Source: Apostichopus japonicus (taxonomy: Eukaryota; Echinodermata; Holothuroidea; Aspidochirotida; Stichopodidae). Taken from it: a DNA stretch of 60,000 nt. The stretch covers positions 16,664,001 to 16,724,000 of the forward strand of contig NC_092569.1 of NCBI RefSeq assembly GCF_037975245.1, given 5' to 3'. The position numbers were made by a program, and so were the translations under genes. Shown piece after piece: positions 57,501 to 60,000 of the stretch (positions are counted from its first letter, which is position 1; every line of letters starts with the position of its first letter). The notes below the pieces were generated by a model. That model was not told where the DNA came from, made no database searches, and saw only the letters and a list, made by a program, of their open reading frames with translations.

Positions 57501-58508
57501 GTTAAAGCGTGTTGCTTTCGATTTTTAGATATTTTAGTTTTTTTTTTCACCAAATTACAAAACCCAGAGTACGCCTTTCAGTGAAGATATAATTATGACT
57601 TAGGGTAGGGTTCATATATAATTACCACATTAAGAAACGTAAGTAATAACGCATATTAACCAAAAATATGTGAAGACCCCAAAAGCAGAAATCACCATAA
57701 CTGTCAAACAATATCATTAATATGACTGATCGTAAGTTTCTGTTTTTGATGATATTATTATAATAACGGTTCTTAATATAAAGTGAGATGAATACTGTAT
57801 ATGAATATATTCACCGATGGTTACTCTATAATAATAGTTTCCTAAAAGCATGAAAACCCAAATTAAAAATGTAAATTAAGTTACATTTTAGTTACAAATT
57901 AAGTAAACTAAAAAACCAGATAAATTCTAGTAGCTACGTTTGTTTAAGATTAATCGACAAATGTTGGTCTCCTTTAGACCACCGCGAAAAACGTTAAAAG
58001 GCTCTCAGTTTTTTCTAACTATAAGTTTCCAGCTAGCTTTAAAAACGGGTAAATTTTCGTTTTACAGTATTTTTTTGTAACCAAATTAAATAATCCGTCA
58101 GTTCGTCTTTATGTTAGGAAAGCATTTTAAAACATTTCAAACATGCGATGATGGTGGTATTGGTGCAAAGTTATTATTATCCTATCAAGAAACGGAAGTA
58201 TAACAGCAAATCAAACAAATGTATGTAAAAAAACAGAAATCATAATAATTGTCATTAAAATCAATGATATCAATGATTCATAAAGTTAGATGAATACTAT
58301 ATATCGATGGGTACCTCTAAATTCAAAAATAAAATAAAAATTACATTCATACTTGCAATGGGCTTCTTTTGGACGCATAGTTCCCTTTTGAAAAATATTC
58401 ATGTACAAATTCATTGAAAATAGAGAGAATTTTTTTTTAAAAAGGTTGATAAATTTTCTTACCTCCAGTGCTTCTTTTGTTCCTTCCAGAATTTTCCCGT
58501 CCAACATT
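54289..58508 (-). CDS. secreted fibrinogen-related protein (FReD), copy D, 5' end outside window
   Basis: Exons 58463-58508, 56908-57080, 56079-56349 and 54289-54539 (741 nt). The signal-peptide exon is not in the window; from intron 1 lengths of 3.8-4.1 kb in other copies it should lie near 62,400. All visible splice sites are GT-AG, and the C-terminus is complete ('SSYNIKYAEMKIRPV', stop TGA). The calcium-loop region is FDSDNDLHSS; 'LAQYYHGAWWYKYYSYYVNL' again lacks the usual Cys pair. V to I in SGIYLIKP and 'STTG' at the exon 4 end are copy-specific. Together with copy B it represents the full-length form of the family. Confidence 0.86.
54540..56078 (-). other. FReD-D intron 4
   Basis: Donor GTACGT. 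Contains a short AGGGTA-type run (55,914-55,935). No gene. Confidence 0.65.
56079..56349 (-). CDS. FReD-D exon 4
   Basis: 271 nt; protein nearly identical to copy B, ending 'GLGEYDSSSTTG'. Confidence 0.93.
56350..56907 (-). other. FReD-D intron 3
   Basis: Donor GTAAGA, acceptor AAACCAG; no gene inside. Confidence 0.65.
56908..57080 (-). CDS. FReD-D exon 3
   Basis: 173 nt, acceptor CCTTCAG; V to I in 'SGIYLIKPDG'. Confidence 0.93.
57081..58462 (-). other. FReD-D intron 2
   Basis: Donor GTAAGA. Contains an insertion of poly-C and poly-A tracts near 57,346-57,379. No gene. Confidence 0.6.
58463..58508 (-). CDS. FReD-D exon 2 (linker)
   Basis: 46 nt, NVGRENSGRNKRSTG, donor GTAAGA. Confidence 0.85.
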
Positions 58509-59503
58509 CTAAAACGGAGATCATAAAATTGACATATAAAAATTAACATTCCGGTAGGTGGGATGGTCTCGTTTGTAAAGGGAACTCACCGCCGAAATAA
58601 GTTCAAGATTAGAAATTTAGATCCAAAACATTTGAAAGTTGCTGCTAATCTTTGGTTAAAGTTCAATGTTGTGAAATCAAGGATCGTTAACTTTGTTACC
58701 AGTAAGTCATCTTAATTATTTCACTGATAGAGAGGCAATCAATTTGACCCACTCGTGTGACAAGTTTCTGTATTATTCATTTTAAGATCTCTCTGTTTTA
58801 CTCAGATATTAGCTTCTTTGTAGAACACATTACGGGAAATCTACAGACACTATTCCAACGCAATGTTCCAACACAGTTGAACTATACAGTCTATAATATA
58901 TGTATAGAAGTTTCTCTAGGTCGAGACCTATTTTAATGAAAACAAAACGTGGTTCTCTTCGCTACTGTTTTGTCGTTGTGTTTACCTCTTGGCATGGCTG
59001 TTGGAAGACAAACAGTTCTTAAATATTTTGTTAACTATTCAGGTAACAGAGTGACTGCATAAACTAGTTATATTTTCAATGCCAAGCTTGCACTGTTACC
59101 CGTCTTGTGCAGGAAAATATGACACGCAGTATAGTATTCAACTCATATACAACTCATATACAACGTAGATATACCACAATATTGAATTATTCGCGATATT
59201 GAAGTAGGAAAGTAACTAAAGATGTTTCCTTTCCGTAGTAGAAAAAATAAACATGAACGTGGAACTATCAGCTTTTTGAGACTAAATAAAATTAGAAAGT
59301 ACCAGGAAATTTGTAACTCAAAACTGAAAGATGCATAATACAGTTTCTGGACGTTAACAATGTTTCATAAAAAATATATATGATAATATGGACATGTTTG
59401 TGGTTAAAGTAAAACAGATATACGACTATTATATAGCTTTGTTGAATGAACTATCGTTTCATGAGTAAGATATGTTAGGATTTATGAAAATATTACGAAT
59501 TGA

Positions 59504-59505
<2 letters not shown>
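58509..59505 (-). other. FReD-D intron 1 (partial)
   Basis: Alignable to the start of intron 1 in other copies, more diverged toward 59,500. A (TA)n tract at 59506-59534 marks the break in similarity. Confidence 0.5.
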
Positions 59506-59537
<32 letters not shown>

Positions 59538-59559
59538 AAGAAATATAAAGAGATATGAC

Positions 59560-60000
59560 TCATAATTGACAAATAAGGAGTACTGTTTTAGAACATTTAC
59601 TGGAATTATCGGTCCTCCTCGAACCTTCGTCAGCAATATTTGGCAGTGTATAAATAATGGAAATTACAAAATGTAACACAATGAAAGTATGACGCTAGGT
59701 AAGTGTAAGTGGCATTGCTGGAAATAGAACCAAATTAACCATGACTATAAATTAAGGGGATTAAGGAGCAAATAATAGGAAGAACAGATTACATGTTTGT
59801 AGAACTAATAGTTGTTAAGGGGTGCCAAATCTTTGTTGAGGCCGGTGACGTTAGACTTAACACGAAAGATCCTATCGATTTATGTTCGTTTACGTTCAGT
59901 TACGGATGTTAGGACTTTGGGAGAATGTTTATGAAGATTGTAATGTTCGGAAACGGAGAATCATGCAAAATTTCACGAATAGACTCTTTGTGATTATTGA
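59560..60000 (-). mobile_element. Penelope-like retroelement 3' end (tentative)
   Basis: The minus strand reads 'TERKRT*IDRIF' and then 'VKSNVTGLNKDLAPLNNY', ending at TAG (59805). This resembles the tail of the GIY-YIG region of Penelope-like elements (the '...P.GLN.D' motif), with one internal stop. It is followed by a 3' part with 'CTGACGAAGGTTCGAGGAGG'. The unrelated intron 1 sequence here supports an insertion. The rest would lie beyond the window. Confidence 0.35.

Larger units (their letters stand above)
53935..60000 (-). repeat. tandem unit D (cut by window end)
   Basis: Alignable with the gene part of A-C up to about 59,500, where a (TA)n tract and a retroelement-like stretch replace the usual intron 1 sequence. 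Confidence 0.7.

Overview
The window looks like nuclear DNA of an animal, not of a bacterium. It is AT-rich and intron-rich, full of minisatellites, short inverted-repeat transposons and retroelement remnants. The only clear genes are multi-exon, with GT-AG introns and a TATA box. They encode secreted fibrinogen C-terminal domain (FReD) proteins. Tandem FReD families of this kind are typical of echinoderms, molluscs and other invertebrates. A sea cucumber or related echinoderm is my best guess, but this is inference, since no marker gene for taxonomy is present.

Layout. Bases 1-7,290 are a flank with a decayed non-LTR retrotransposon end (150-575), a 21-bp minisatellite with an open heptad-repeat frame (about 3,550-3,770) and a long 43-bp minisatellite in two sub-arrays (5,735-7,285). 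From about 7,295 to the right end there are four tandem copies (A-D) of a 14-15.6 kb unit, each holding one minus-strand FReD gene. Exon 4 starts at 11742, 25963, 40720 and 56349. Units A, B and C are complete with five coding exons each. Unit D has exons 2-5 only; its signal-peptide exon should lie beyond base 60,000. Between C and D is a unique spacer (about 50,110-53,935) containing a 2.3-kb nested palindrome.

The predicted protein is 254-269 aa. It has a signal peptide (exon 1), a short basic linker with an RNKR convertase-like site (exon 2, 46 nt) and a FReD domain split over exons 3, 4 and 5. Exon lengths 69/46/173/271 and all phases are identical among copies. Exons 1-4 are nearly unchanged, while exon 5, which holds the calcium-loop and ligand-pocket region, is much more diverged. 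All four copies lack both cysteines of the usual C-terminal FReD disulfide. Copies A and C carry an in-frame stop at the same codon, 13 residues before the B/D end, yet the frame after the stop is intact in both.

The array has been reshaped by mobile and palindromic DNA. Unit A holds two elements with hAT-like ends and 8-bp target duplications (7520-8740 and 15454-15825). Unit B ends with an unexplained 0.64-kb insertion and a TTAA-flanked inverted-repeat element (36137-36970). Unit C has a 105-bp inverted duplication around a (TA)20 tract and a partial duplication of the exon-4 start. A Penelope-like 3' end appears to lie at the right edge. Most other short open frames are non-coding shadows.
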